A DNA stretch of 64,000 bases from Bryobacteraceae bacterium (GTDB lineage: Bacteria > Acidobacteriota > Terriglobia > Bryobacterales > Bryobacteraceae). Below, in pieces: positions 27,681 through 36,934 of this stretch; positions within the stretch are counted from its first letter, which is position 1; each line of letters starts with the position of its first letter. The notes under the pieces were generated by a model that was not told where the DNA came from, did not search any database, and saw only the letters and a program-made list of their open reading frames with translations. The stretch lies in NCBI GenBank assembly GCA_013388415.1, contig JACADU010000019.1, forward strand, positions 1 through 64,000, given 5' to 3'. The translations under genes and the position numbers were made by a program.

Positions 27681-29138
27681 CTAGACGTTGTAAACCCCGG
27701 AGGCGACGCGGCCGCCGCGCCCGGTCCAATTGGTATGGAAGAACTCGCCTCGGGGCCTGTCGATGCGCTCGTAGGTGTGAGCGCCGAAGAAGTCGCGCTG
27801 GGCTTGGAGCAGGTTCGCCGGCAGCCGTTCGGTGCGGTAGCCGTCGTAGAAGCTCAGGGCGGTGGTGAAAGCCGGGACAGGAACACCATATTCGACAGCC
27901 TTAATGACGGCGCGCCGCCAGGAGGACTGGTAGTTGATCAGGGCTTGTTTGAAGAAGTCGTCGAGCAGGAGGTTGTTCAAGTTGGGGTTTTTGTCGAAGG
28001 CCTCCTTGATCTTGCCGAGGAACCGTGAGCGGATGATGCAGCCGCCGCGCCACATCAGCGCGATGCCGCCGTAATTGAGGTTCCAGCCCTGGTCCTTGGC
28101 GGCTTCACGCAGGAGCATGTAGCCCTGAGCGTAGCTGACGATCTTCGAGCAATACAGCGCTCGGCGGACGTCTTCGATGAACTGCTTACTGTCCTCATTG
28201 GCTTTGTAACCCGGCCCCGGCAGCACTTTCGACGCCGCCACCCGTTCATCCTTGATGGCCGAGAGGCAGCGCGCGAAGACGGCTTCACCGATGAGGGTCA
28301 CGGGCATGCCGAGGTCTAGAGCCGAGGAGGCGGTCCATTTGCCGGTGCCTTTTTGGCCGGCGGTGTCGAGAATCTTGTCGACAACGGGAACGCCGTCCTC
28401 ATCGAGCTTGGCGAAGATCTGAGTGGTGATGTCGATCAGGTAGCTGTCGAGTTCACCCTTGTTCCATTCGCCGAAGACTTCATGCAGCTCGGCGGCGTTG
28501 AGGCCAAGCGCGTCCTTCATGAGCTGGTAGGCTTCGCAGATGAGCTGCATGTCGCCGTACTCAATGCCGTTGTGGACCATCTTGACGTAGTGGCCGGCGC
28601 CGTTTTCGCCCACCCAATCGCAGCAGGGGCTGCCGTCGTCGACCTTGGCGGCGATGGACTGGAAGATCTCCTTCACGTGAGGCCACGCGGCCGGATTGCC
28701 GCCGGGCATGATGGAAGGGCCGCGGCGCGCGCCCTCTTCCCCGCCGGAGACGCCCGTGCCGATAAAGAGGATCCCCTTCTCGGCCAGCGACTTCGTCCTG
28801 CGGTTCGAATCCGGCCAGTGGGAGTTGCCGCCGTCGATGATGATGTCGCCGGCTTCCAGGTGCGGCAGGATGAGGTCGATCATGTGGTCGACGGTATCGC
28901 CGGCTTTCACCATCAGCATGATCCGGCGCGGCCGCTTCAGGAGGCTGGCGAGCTCTTCCACACTGTGCGCGCCAACGACCTGGGTGCCCTTGGCTTCGTT
29001 GTTGAGGAAGTCATCGACCTTGGAGACCGTGCGATTCCAGACGGCGACTTTGTAGCCGTGGTCGTTCATGTTGAGGACGAGGTTCTGGCCCATGACGGCC
29101 AAGCCGATGAGACCGATGTCACAAGTACCGTTCGACAT
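27681..29138 (-). CDS. gnd: 6-phosphogluconate dehydrogenase, decarboxylating
   Basis: A 485-residue enzyme of full family length that oxidises 6-phosphogluconate to ribulose 5-phosphate with CO2 release in the pentose phosphate pathway. The N-terminal NADP-binding motif is GLIGLAVMGQNLVLNM, followed by the substrate-site motifs GVSGGEEGARRGPSIMPGG and KMVHNGIEYGDMQLI. The C-terminal tail (HTYERIDRPRGEFFHTNW) matches the dimer-tail motif of the long bacterial/eukaryotic type. AGGAGCTCTT immediately precedes the start. It heads a two-gene operon with the PfkB kinase. Confidence 0.95.
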   Translation of the reverse strand: MSNGTCDIGLIGLAVMGQNLVLNMNDHGYKVAVWNRTVSKVDDFLNNEAKGTQVVGAHSVEELASLLKRPRRIMLMVKAGDTVDHMIDLILPHLEAGDIIIDGGNSHWPDSNRRTKSLAEKGILFIGTGVSGGEEGARRGPSIMPGGNPAAWPHVKEIFQSIAAKVDDGSPCCDWVGENGAGHYVKMVHNGIEYGDMQLICEAYQLMKDALGLNAAELHEVFGEWNKGELDSYLIDITTQIFAKLDEDGVPVVDKILDTAGQKGTGKWTASSALDLGMPVTLIGEAVFARCLSAIKDERVAASKVLPGPGYKANEDSKQFIEDVRRALYCSKIVSYAQGYMLLREAAKDQGWNLNYGGIALMWRGGCIIRSRFLGKIKEAFDKNPNLNNLLLDDFFKQALINYQSSWRRAVIKAVEYGVPVPAFTTALSFYDGYRTERLPANLLQAQRDFFGAHTYERIDRPRGEFFHTNWTGRGGRVASGVYNV

Positions 29139-29426
29139 AAGAGCTCCTGCGTGAGGGGGTGGGACACTTGCCGCCTTCGTGCGGCGCCGTCCGCGATGTC
29201 TGAACCATTCTATCGAAATCGGACCGAAAGGTCTGGGAGGTTGACATGGGATTGCCGGGTGTCAGAGCCTCCCGGCGGATGATTCCCCGGCGGAGGCGGG
29301 GCGCCACGGGGAGTTCGTTTTGGCAGGAGTTGGATGCGGTTCTTTCGAATCGCGTGACCGCAAACCGGCGGACTTTGGCTTCGCCGGTCGTTCGGCGGTA
29401 AATGACTTGGAGCGGCGGGCACGATT

Positions 29427-30896
29427 TCATTCGACGACATTGACGATGACGCGGCGGTAGCGGGTGAGGCGCGGAGAGCCGTGGTCGGTGACGGCGAGGA
29501 TGATGTGGAGGGAGCCGGTCCCGGGCGGCATGAAGCGTGTGGTGGGGACGGTGAACCAGGCCTTGGGCTGGTCGAAGTTCCTGATCTCCAGGGGCTGGCC
29601 GGAGCGGGCGCTTGAGAGGGGGAAGGAGCCGGCTTCGCTGTAGCAGAACCAGTGGTAGGAAACGGCGTCGTTGTCAGGGTCGGAGGACCCTTCGGCGCTG
29701 AGGTCGATGCGTTGACCGCGCCTGGCGGTGAGCGTGGCGGGGTGGCCGAGCATTGGCACGGGCGGATGGTTGGCCCCGGCATAGGGTTTGACGGTCCAAT
29801 CCATACGGGCGGCGAAATCATTCTGGAAGGCCTCACGCCAGCGCCAGATGGTGGCATGGTTGTCGTCGTGCCAGCGGCCGTCAATGCCGAGGACTTCATC
29901 ATCGGCGTCGGTCCAGAAGGGGCGGGTCTCCGGCTGGAGATGCCATTTCTGGAGGCGGGGGGTGTAGAACTCGTAGCGGCCGCCCCAACCGCCCCAGTCC
30001 GGGCGTCCGGGGTCGCTGAGACCGTTGTTTATCAGGTTGAGGAAGGAGGGGGTGTCGCCCTCCATGAGGAACTCCCAGCGGGGGTACTCGGCTCCGAGGG
30101 GGCCCTTGCGGCGGATGTTGAGGTCGAGCCACTCGTTGGTGACGAGGGAGAAATCCGCGCCGTCGCAGCGGGCATGGAAGTGGTCGCCGCTGATGCCGCT
30201 CCAGGTGGCGTGATGGTAGGCTCCGCCGGCATTGAAGCCGGGGCTGGCGATGTAGAAGAGCGAGGGGAACTCCTTGCGGAGCCAGGGGCCGTAATCGTCC
30301 GGGTCGGAGATGGTGTAGACGCGAAGTTTGGCGACGGCTTGGGCCAGGGCTTGGGGCGAGCGCGTGGCGCGGATCTTCCAGAGAGCCTGGGCGAGGACGG
30401 AGGAACCGCCCCAGACGGGAACCCAGAGTGGGCGGGGATCGTCGCGGCCGATGGCCTGAATCAAGAGCTCAGAGCCGGGGGAGTCCTTGCTCTGGCCGAC
30501 GCCTTCCATGCCGTAAAGGGGCAGGCCTTCGGAGACGACAGAGAGCAGGCGGGCGGGCGTGGGGAAACCGGGCTCATGGCGCTCGAGGTTTTCGCGGACC
30601 TTGGCGTAGGCTTCGACGATGCGGCGGATGCGCTGGGGAGCGACGCGGCTGCGCTGGTGGATGGAGGTGGTGGCGACAAGGCCTTCGATGTCGAAGTGGT
30701 TGGCATAGACGAGGAGGCGGACCATCGACATGGTGTCGTCGGGCTCGTTCTCGATGTCGGTGAGGATGAAGACGCGAGGTTTGGAGGGGGCGGAGGCAGT
30801 GGCGGTCCCGGCGGTGCCCTGACGGTCGCGGCTTCGTTCAGGCTGTGCGGAAAGGGGAAGGATCGACAACAGGAGGAGCAGGATTGGAGATTGCAT
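29427..30896 (-). CDS. Secreted DUF1593 protein (nucleoside-hydrolase-like fold)
   Basis: A protein of about 489 residues with a signal peptide ([18 protein letters not shown]). The N-terminal domain begins [26 protein letters not shown], a D-x-x-E-P-D-D pattern resembling the calcium-binding DTDxGxDD of nucleoside hydrolases. A C-terminal beta-sandwich reads [21 protein letters not shown]. This two-domain layout is the DUF1593 family, often annotated as cellulose-binding or glycan-related; its substrate is not established. I prefer the ATG at 30896; an in-frame GTG lies at 30905. It is divergent from the GH54 gene, so both may serve plant-polysaccharide use. Confidence 0.8.
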   Translation of the reverse strand: MQSPILLLLLSILPLSAQPERSRDRQGTAGTATASAPSKPRVFILTDIENEPDDTMSMVRLLVYANHFDIEGLVATTSIHQRSRVAPQRIRRIVEAYAKVRENLERHEPGFPTPARLLSVVSEGLPLYGMEGVGQSKDSPGSELLIQAIGRDDPRPLWVPVWGGSSVLAQALWKIRATRSPQALAQAVAKLRVYTISDPDDYGPWLRKEFPSLFYIASPGFNAGGAYHHATWSGISGDHFHARCDGADFSLVTNEWLDLNIRRKGPLGAEYPRWEFLMEGDTPSFLNLINNGLSDPGRPDWGGWGGRYEFYTPRLQKWHLQPETRPFWTDADDEVLGIDGRWHDDNHATIWRWREAFQNDFAARMDWTVKPYAGANHPPVPMLGHPATLTARRGQRIDLSAEGSSDPDNDAVSYHWFCYSEAGSFPLSSARSGQPLEIRNFDQPKAWFTVPTTRFMPPGTGSLHIILAVTDHGSPRLTRYRRVIVNVVE

Positions 30897-31194
30897 GAGT
30901 GTCACCGGAGTCTACTCGCCACGATACAGGTTAGAGCGTGAGGGTGTGGGACTTCGCTCAGGCGCTTCGATTCTTCGCGAACAGAGTCCGGTGGGGGAGC
31001 CGCGGGCGAGGCGGAGCAGCGCAGGGTGAGGGTTTCGGATTCGAATAGGAAGTCGGCGGAGAAGCGATTGGAGGGTTGGGCGGGTGCGGAGAACTAGAGA
31101 TTTCCGGTGACGTCCAGGCCGGGCAGACTCTGGAAGCTACATTCCCATTTGGTGTTGCATCGCGATATAGTGGCTGGCGATTCAAAGGATCATC
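30897..31194. other. Divergent promoter region between DUF1593 and GH54 genes
   Basis: About 300 bases separate the two divergent starts. No gene is convincing here. The right end holds an AAGGATC ribosome binding site and a possible weak promoter (TTCCCA, 17 bases, ATATAG at about 31150-31180) for the GH54 gene. The left end presumably drives the DUF1593 gene, but I see no clear boxes. Confidence 0.35.
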
Positions 31195-34100
31195 ATGACT
31201 ACGGGATCGGCTCTTACGCTCTTGCTGGCGCCGGCGCTCGCCGTCGCAGGCGCCAGTTTCATCACGGCGATGCAGGCGGGCAGGGGGAGCGCGGCGGCTC
31301 CGGCGCGGCCCGAGGGTCCGTGTGACATCTATGCCGCGGCGGGGGCGCCATGCGTGGCGGCGCACAGCACGACGCGGGCGCTGTACTCCAGCTACGGCGG
31401 ACCGCTGTACCAGGTGCTGCGGCAGTCCGACCTGAAGACGCTGGACATCGGCGTCGTCCAGCCCTCCGCGTCGCCGGTTCCGGATCCGGGTGGGTATGCG
31501 AACGCAGCCGCGCAGGATACGTTCTGCGCCAACACCTATTGCTGGATCTCCATCATCTACGACCAATCGCCGAAGAAGAACCATCTCATTCAGGCTCCTC
31601 GCGGCGGCTTCAGCGGACCGGCCATGGGCGGGTTCAACAACCTGCCGATCGCCGACATGGCGCCGGTGACGATCATGGGGCACAAGGTTTACGGGGTGTT
31701 TATCGCGCCGGGCATGGGTCTGCGCTGGAATGACGCCAAGGGCACGGCGGTGGATGACCAGGCGGAGGGCCAATACTGGGTCATCAACGGGCACCATTAC
31801 AACAACGGCTGCTGTTTCGACTACGGCAACGCCGAGACGGACAGCCGTGACGACGGCGACGGGACGATGGAGACGACCTACTTCGGCAATGCGACGGCTT
31901 GGTACCGTGGCGTGCCGCCCGGCCCATGGATCATGACCGACCAGGAGAACAACCTGGTGGGCTGCGTGAACGAGTCGCCGAACGACAAATACTGCCCGAA
32001 TCTGCCGGTGATCACTTGGCGATTTGTGACGGCGACGGCCGACGGCGAGCCGCACCACTGGAGGTCGATGGGCGGCGACGCGCAAAGGGGCGGGCTGAAG
32101 ATCATGTTCGACGGGCCGCGGATCAAGAACGACAGAAGCAGCTACGATCCAATGCGGAAGCAGGGCGCGATCCTGCTGGGCAACGGCGGCGACAACAGCG
32201 TCGGCTCGCAGGGGACATTCTACGAGGGCGCGATGACGGCCGCCGGAACGTTCCCTTCGGAGGAGACCAACCAGCGGATTCAGGCCAACGTGGTGGCCGC
32301 CAGGTACGACGTGCAGAGACTCAGCATCGCGCCGGCCTCGCGGACCGCCATGCCGCCCGGGCTGCAAACGTTCGAGCCGGGGTCGTCACAGGAGACGACG
32401 GTGACATTCACGAATACGACCGGGGCGCCCGTGACGGGCCTCAGGCTGAGCATCACGGTGCCCAAGGGGTGGTCGAGCGGCGCGCCGGCGGCCATTCAGG
32501 GCCCGGTGGCGCCGGGGGCGAGTGTCAGCGCGAGTTTCAAGATCACCTCGGGCGAGGCGCGCTTCAATGGCGACATCGTTGGCCATGCGGCCTGGACGGC
32601 GAATGGCCGCGAACGATCGGAGAGCACGGCACAGAAAGTGCGGAATGTCCCTGCTGTCAAGATCAACGAGTTTCGCGCCAGCGCCGGGTCTCCGGCCAAC
32701 CAGACGGATTCGTTCATCGAGCTTTACAACGCGGGATCGAGCAGCGTGGACATCTCCGGCTGGACGTTGACACACCATGCCGCGCAGATGCCGAGCTTCT
32801 CGGCGGTGAGAATCCCGGCAGGAACGAAGCTCGCTGCGAAGGGCTTCTACCTGCTTGGCCTCGCGAACTCCGGGCTGGCGGCGGACGCGAGGGCGGGCGA
32901 TTCCGTCATCCATGTCCGCAGCACGGCGGGGATGAGGGCGGGCGACACGATCACGATCGGCAGCGGGGCGGATGCCGAGACTCGGAAGATCGCCAGCATG
33001 GGGACGGCTGCCGGCGCCGCCACGACGGTGTGGCAACCGCTGCCGGATGGGCCGGTGATCACGGTTCCTCCCGGCTCGACCAACGTGCCGGTGACGAGCG
33101 TGGCGGGTTTTGAAGTTGGGCAGAAGATCGCGCTTGGCTACGGAGCCAGCTATCCGGCAGTGGCGAAGACGGTTGAGAAGTATGAGGTCGTCACGGTGAC
33201 AGCCGTGGGCAAGCCGGGCACGCAAGCGTGGCTGTCGGCCGACGCCAAGCCCGGCGACACCAACATCAAGGTGTCGTCGACCGCCAACATTTCGGTGGGC
33301 GACAAGATCCGGCTGGACATTGACAGCACTGGGCACGGGATCGAGACGGTCACGGTAAAAAGCGTTGGCACGGCTTCGGCGCGCAGCACGTTCAACGGGC
33401 CCCTGAAGAGCAATGAGGATCCGGGCACGGGCCTGGAACTGACCGCACCGCTGAAGTTCCATCATTCATCGAACATGCCGTTCAGCGTGAGGGGAACGGG
33501 CATCAGCTTCACGCCGGCGGCGGCGCATGCGCACTCGAGCAACGAGCCTGTTCTGCCGCTCGGCTCCGGCGTCACACTGGACAAACCGCTGGCGAAGAAC
33601 CATCCGGTCGACGACGTGGTGCGCGACGCCTCGGTGACGACAGCGGGGTATCAGGGACCAGCGGAGCCGAACCAGTGGTTCGGCGGTCCCGCGCTTTCGC
33701 CGGGCGCCGGCGCGATGGTGCTGCGGGATGCTTCGGGGTTGGTGGTTGACAGCCTGAATTACGGGCTTCTGGCCGACCCCTGGGCCTCAGAGGGCTATCA
33801 TGGCAAGTCCGGCACCGGCGAGGGAGGCTGCCGCGCGCCGGCGCCAGGCATGGGAGGCAGGGGCTTCGGACCTCCGGGGGCGGCCGCGCCGGCCGTGCCA
33901 TCGCCCCATCGGAGCGCGGGCCGTTTCCCGGACGGCGCGGACAGCGACAGCAATTGCGGCGACTTTCTGGTGCAGGCGGCGGCGACGCTTGCGGCCGCGG
34001 CGGCGGCGGGCGACAACAACATCAAAGTCGCCAGCGTCGCGGACTTCTCCGTTGGGCAGAAGTTGATGATCGGGACGGGGGCGGATGCCGAGAGCGCCGT

Positions 34101-34461
34101 CATCGCGGCGGTGGGGACGGCGGGAGCAACGACGGTGCGCACCGCCACGGCGGCGGGGGCGACGGTCATTCCAGTCGCCAGCGCGATGGGCTTCCGCCCG
34201 GGCGAAACCATCAGCATCGACAGCGGTGCGGCGCGTGAGACAGCGGTGGTTGCCTCCGCCGCCGTTTTCGGGCGCGCCGGGGCCAGTGTCACTGTGAGCG
34301 CTCCGCTCGCTCGGGCGCATGAGAGGGGCGCGCAGGTCTCCGGCAGCGGCATCACTCTGGATGCCGCGCTGATGAAGCCGCACGCCGCCGGAACACAGGT
34401 TGGAGTAGACATTCCGACACCTGGCGCGCCGAACAAGTACTCCAGAGCCGGAAGCCGTTGA
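31195..34461 (+). CDS. Secreted GH54 alpha-L-arabinofuranosidase with NEW3-like, lamin-tail and repeat modules
   Basis: A 1088-residue exported protein. Residues about 40-375 match the GH54 (AbfB-type) catalytic domain: GPCDIYAAAGAPCVAAHSTT, YDQSPKKNHL, CCFDYGNAET, the likely nucleophile Glu251 in TDQENNLV and acid/base Asp333 in GGDNSVGSQGTFYEG. GH54 enzymes release arabinose from arabinan and arabinoxylan. The usual C-terminal CBM42 is absent. Instead come a NEW3-like beta domain (about 385-470) and a lamin-tail domain (INEFRASAG from about 489; its end GRFPDGADSDSNCGDF near 915). Five repeats of the form AGD-x-x-I-x-V-x-S-x-x-x-F-x-x-G lie at about 563, 622, 682, 936 and 984. The first three sit inside the lamin-tail domain. 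Confidence 0.9.
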   Translation: MTTGSALTLLLAPALAVAGASFITAMQAGRGSAAAPARPEGPCDIYAAAGAPCVAAHSTTRALYSSYGGPLYQVLRQSDLKTLDIGVVQPSASPVPDPGGYANAAAQDTFCANTYCWISIIYDQSPKKNHLIQAPRGGFSGPAMGGFNNLPIADMAPVTIMGHKVYGVFIAPGMGLRWNDAKGTAVDDQAEGQYWVINGHHYNNGCCFDYGNAETDSRDDGDGTMETTYFGNATAWYRGVPPGPWIMTDQENNLVGCVNESPNDKYCPNLPVITWRFVTATADGEPHHWRSMGGDAQRGGLKIMFDGPRIKNDRSSYDPMRKQGAILLGNGGDNSVGSQGTFYEGAMTAAGTFPSEETNQRIQANVVAARYDVQRLSIAPASRTAMPPGLQTFEPGSSQETTVTFTNTTGAPVTGLRLSITVPKGWSSGAPAAIQGPVAPGASVSASFKITSGEARFNGDIVGHAAWTANGRERSESTAQKVRNVPAVKINEFRASAGSPANQTDSFIELYNAGSSSVDISGWTLTHHAAQMPSFSAVRIPAGTKLAAKGFYLLGLANSGLAADARAGDSVIHVRSTAGMRAGDTITIGSGADAETRKIASMGTAAGAATTVWQPLPDGPVITVPPGSTNVPVTSVAGFEVGQKIALGYGASYPAVAKTVEKYEVVTVTAVGKPGTQAWLSADAKPGDTNIKVSSTANISVGDKIRLDIDSTGHGIETVTVKSVGTASARSTFNGPLKSNEDPGTGLELTAPLKFHHSSNMPFSVRGTGISFTPAAAHAHSSNEPVLPLGSGVTLDKPLAKNHPVDDVVRDASVTTAGYQGPAEPNQWFGGPALSPGAGAMVLRDASGLVVDSLNYGLLADPWASEGYHGKSGTGEGGCRAPAPGMGGRGFGPPGAAAPAVPSPHRSAGRFPDGADSDSNCGDFLVQAAATLAAAAAAGDNNIKVASVADFSVGQKLMIGTGADAESAVIAAVGTAGATTVRTATAAGATVIPVASAMGFRPGETISIDSGAARETAVVASAAVFGRAGASVTVSAPLARAHERGAQVSGSGITLDAALMKPHAAGTQVGVDIPTPGAPNKYSRAGSR

Positions 34462-34476
34462 GGGGAGGAGACTGCG

Positions 34477-35685
34477 TCAATTCTCGCTGCCGGTTCTGAC
34501 GGCGCGGAAGAAGCCCACGCCAGCCGCGCCGGCGGCCATCAGGAGACCGGCAAAACCGAAGGCGGCCCCAGGCCCCGCCGCGCTCCATAGCCACCCTGTC
34601 GCCAAGCTACTCAGGAAGTCTCCGGCCCCGTTCACAATCGAGAGGAGGCCGAATCCCGCGCCACGTTGCCGCGGGGGCACCAATTCGGCCGCCAGCGAAT
34701 CTTCGAGGGTCTCTTCCACACCGACGTACACCCCGCCAAGCGCAAACGCGATGGCAAGCGCGGGAAGCGACCCGGCCCCCCGCGCCAGGATCAAAGCCAC
34801 CAGTGCGCCGAGCGCATAGCCGGCCGAGAGCAGTTTCTGCTTGGGCAGGCGGTCGGCCAGCCACCCGGCTGGATAAGAACTGGCCGCATAGCAGACGTTG
34901 TGCAAGGCATAGAGCCCCACAGCCATGCTCGCCGCCCCCGCTGGTCCATGGCTGGAGGCCAGCGCGGAGGTGGCGTAGAGGATCATCAGTGAGTGAGCGA
35001 AGTCGCCTGCTCCGAACAAGCCGATCCAGCGCAACAGCCGCAGATACGGCCCCGGAAGATCACGGTAGCTATCCAGCAGACGGTGCGGATGTGGCTCTCG
35101 CGCGGGAGTTTCGCGAACGAGCAGGGTGATGGCGAGGACGGCCAGCAACGCCGGAAGCGCCGCCCAGAGCATTAAGTTGCGCGGGGCAAATCCCGCCTTC
35201 AGCAGCAGGAGCGTCGCCACGGGAGCCAGCACTGCGCCGAGCGTGTCCATGGTTCGCTCGAAGCCAAACGCGCGCCCATAGCAATCAGGCGTCACCGCTT
35301 CCGCCAGCAGCGCTTTCCGGGGCGGCGTCCGCAGGCCGCGGGCGACCCAGGCCAGAGTGCGGCCGCTCAGGACGATCATCCAGTGTCCCGCGGTGGCGAT
35401 CACCAACGTCGCCGCCGCCATGACGCCGTAACCGGAAGCACACAACGGTTTCCGCCGCCGCAGGCGATCTGTCCACCAACCGCCATAGAGCTTAGCGACC
35501 GAGGAGAGCCCATCTGCAACGCCTTCGATCGTGCCCAGCGCGGCGGCAGCGGCTCCCAAAGCGGCCAGCAGGCCGGGGAGCAGGGACGTCACGGTTTCGT
35601 GGCTTAGATCGCTCAGCAGCGAAGCCATCCCGATGCCGAGCACGGTTCGGTTCAGCCAGGAGCTGCGCTTCGGGAGAACAGGCAC
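34477..35685 (-). CDS. MFS transporter
   Basis: A 402-residue, 12-helix major facilitator protein. Helix 1 reads NRTVLGIGMASLLSDLSHE, followed by the loop motif GGWWTDRLRRRKP, which corresponds to the MFS signature GxxxDRxGRR, and ARGLRTPPRKALLAEA after helix 4. I place the start at the GTG at 35685: it lies two bases after the stop of the upstream MOT1 gene and has GGGAG six bases before it, whereas the frame's first ATG at 35832 would lie inside that gene. The substrate is unknown. Tight linkage to the molybdate/sulfate transporter suggests a related small anion, as inference. Confidence 0.85.
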   Translation of the reverse strand: MPVLPKRSSWLNRTVLGIGMASLLSDLSHETVTSLLPGLLAALGAAAAALGTIEGVADGLSSVAKLYGGWWTDRLRRRKPLCASGYGVMAAATLVIATAGHWMIVLSGRTLAWVARGLRTPPRKALLAEAVTPDCYGRAFGFERTMDTLGAVLAPVATLLLLKAGFAPRNLMLWAALPALLAVLAITLLVRETPAREPHPHRLLDSYRDLPGPYLRLLRWIGLFGAGDFAHSLMILYATSALASSHGPAGAASMAVGLYALHNVCYAASSYPAGWLADRLPKQKLLSAGYALGALVALILARGAGSLPALAIAFALGGVYVGVEETLEDSLAAELVPPRQRGAGFGLLSIVNGAGDFLSSLATGWLWSAAGPGAAFGFAGLLMAAGAAGVGFFRAVRTGSEN

Positions 35686-35686
35686 A

Positions 35687-36886
35687 TCACGCTCCCAGCC
35701 GCACCCAACCCCGGCGCGTGAAGTGATAGACGAGCAACCCGGCGGCGAGCCCGACCATGTATCCGTAAGGGACTGAACTGGCAACGACCCCGACGACCAA
35801 CGCGAGGAGGAAGTCAGACCCGCTGCCTGCAAGGTCGCGCAGCAGGGCCAGCAAGGTGATCGCCTCGAACAGCAACAGAACTCCGAGGACGGGCAGCGGG
35901 AAGACCTGGATCACGGTCTGAAAGCCAGGTCCGAAGAATAGGCCCAGCAACACGTACATCGTTCCGTAGATGATGACCGAGCCGCCGGTCCTGCCGCCGA
36001 AGGCGTAATGGCCAGCCATACCGCCTGAGCCGTGGCAGGTCGGAATGCCGCCCAGGAAGGGATTGACGAGGTTCATCAGCGAATAGGTCCAGCCGATGCG
36101 CCGCGCCGTGATGCGCTTCTCGGGAAAGAGGTCTTCGGTGAGCTGCCGTGTGGCGAGCACGGAATTGGTGACGGAAAGCGGAATTTGGGGCAGCGCCAGC
36201 AGAAGGAATCCTGTCCAGACGTCTGGCAAGTTGGGCTGATGCCAAACAGGTAAATGGAACCCTACGGAGCCAAGCAGGGCAGAGCCGCTGAGCTTAAAGG
36301 CGAACGCGTAGGCGACGCCAAAGGCGACCAGAATCACAGCGGCGGGCACGCGCCGGCGCCCGATAAGGAGGAGGGTCACCACAAAACCTGCCGCAGCCAG
36401 CCACCAGCCGGCGCGCCCGTCCGAGGGGACAAAATCCCTGAGCGCGATGCCCGCCAGTTGGAGTCCGAGCCCGCACTGGATGCCGCGTACGACCGGCTTC
36501 GGCACCACGCGGTTGATCCACTCGAGCAACCCCGAAGCCGAAAGCAGCAGCATGCTGACGCCGATGGCAAGACCGCCGCCATAAAGCACGTTCGCGGGTA
36601 ATTTCTGCGCGATGACGAGCGCCGCCATCGCCTTGAGGGGCTGGACCGGCATGGGCATCCGGTAACAGAACGCCGTCGCGATCTGCATCAACCCGAACAC
36701 CGTCAAAACGCTGGCCGCATCGAGGCGGGCGGCCAGAACCATGCCGACGATGAGAGGCAGGTCGGTGCCCAAGTCGCCGAAAGCGCCCGACCACTCCTGG
36801 CGGTTGAAGCGAAAGCGGCTTTCCGGACTGATGGCGGCTGCGCCGGGCGCAGTGGATTGGGCTAGTTGCACCTGTCGTGCTAACAT
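35687..36886 (-). CDS. MOT1-type molybdate/sulfate transporter (SulP superfamily)
   Basis: A 399-residue, 10-12 helix membrane protein. The family landmarks are the N-terminal WSGAFGDLGTDLPLIVGM and YRMPMPVQPLKAMAALVI, and a late GGIPTCHGSGGMAGHYAFGGRTGG motif, the conserved anion-site segments of MOT1 proteins. MOT1 members take up molybdate with high affinity, so this gene would feed the two molybdopterin enzymes encoded 2-10 kb away. It is divergent from an XRE/PBP-like regulator across only 48 bases and is followed by the MFS gene two bases after its stop. No clear ribosome binding site precedes the ATG. Confidence 0.85.
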   Translation of the reverse strand: MLARQVQLAQSTAPGAAAISPESRFRFNRQEWSGAFGDLGTDLPLIVGMVLAARLDAASVLTVFGLMQIATAFCYRMPMPVQPLKAMAALVIAQKLPANVLYGGGLAIGVSMLLLSASGLLEWINRVVPKPVVRGIQCGLGLQLAGIALRDFVPSDGRAGWWLAAAGFVVTLLLIGRRRVPAAVILVAFGVAYAFAFKLSGSALLGSVGFHLPVWHQPNLPDVWTGFLLLALPQIPLSVTNSVLATRQLTEDLFPEKRITARRIGWTYSLMNLVNPFLGGIPTCHGSGGMAGHYAFGGRTGGSVIIYGTMYVLLGLFFGPGFQTVIQVFPLPVLGVLLLFEAITLLALLRDLAGSGSDFLLALVVGVVASSVPYGYMVGLAAGLLVYHFTRRGWVRLGA

Positions 36887-36934
36887 AACACAGTCGCGGG
36901 AAACATGTCAGCGCGGAGTAATCGAGAGGGCTGA
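36887..36934. promoter_or_regulatory. 48-bp divergent control region (MOT1 / XRE-PBP regulator)
   Basis: Both divergent promoters and any operator of the XRE-type regulator must lie in or overlap these 48 bases. A GAGAGG ribosome binding site serves the rightward gene. A short palindrome ACATGT sits at about 36904. I could not define promoter boxes, so only the location is supported. Confidence 0.4.

Noticed and set aside
30958-32367. A 469-codon minus-strand frame over the GH54 catalytic domain
   Set aside because: His/Arg-rich and motif-free; the plus strand has unmistakable GH54 motifs.
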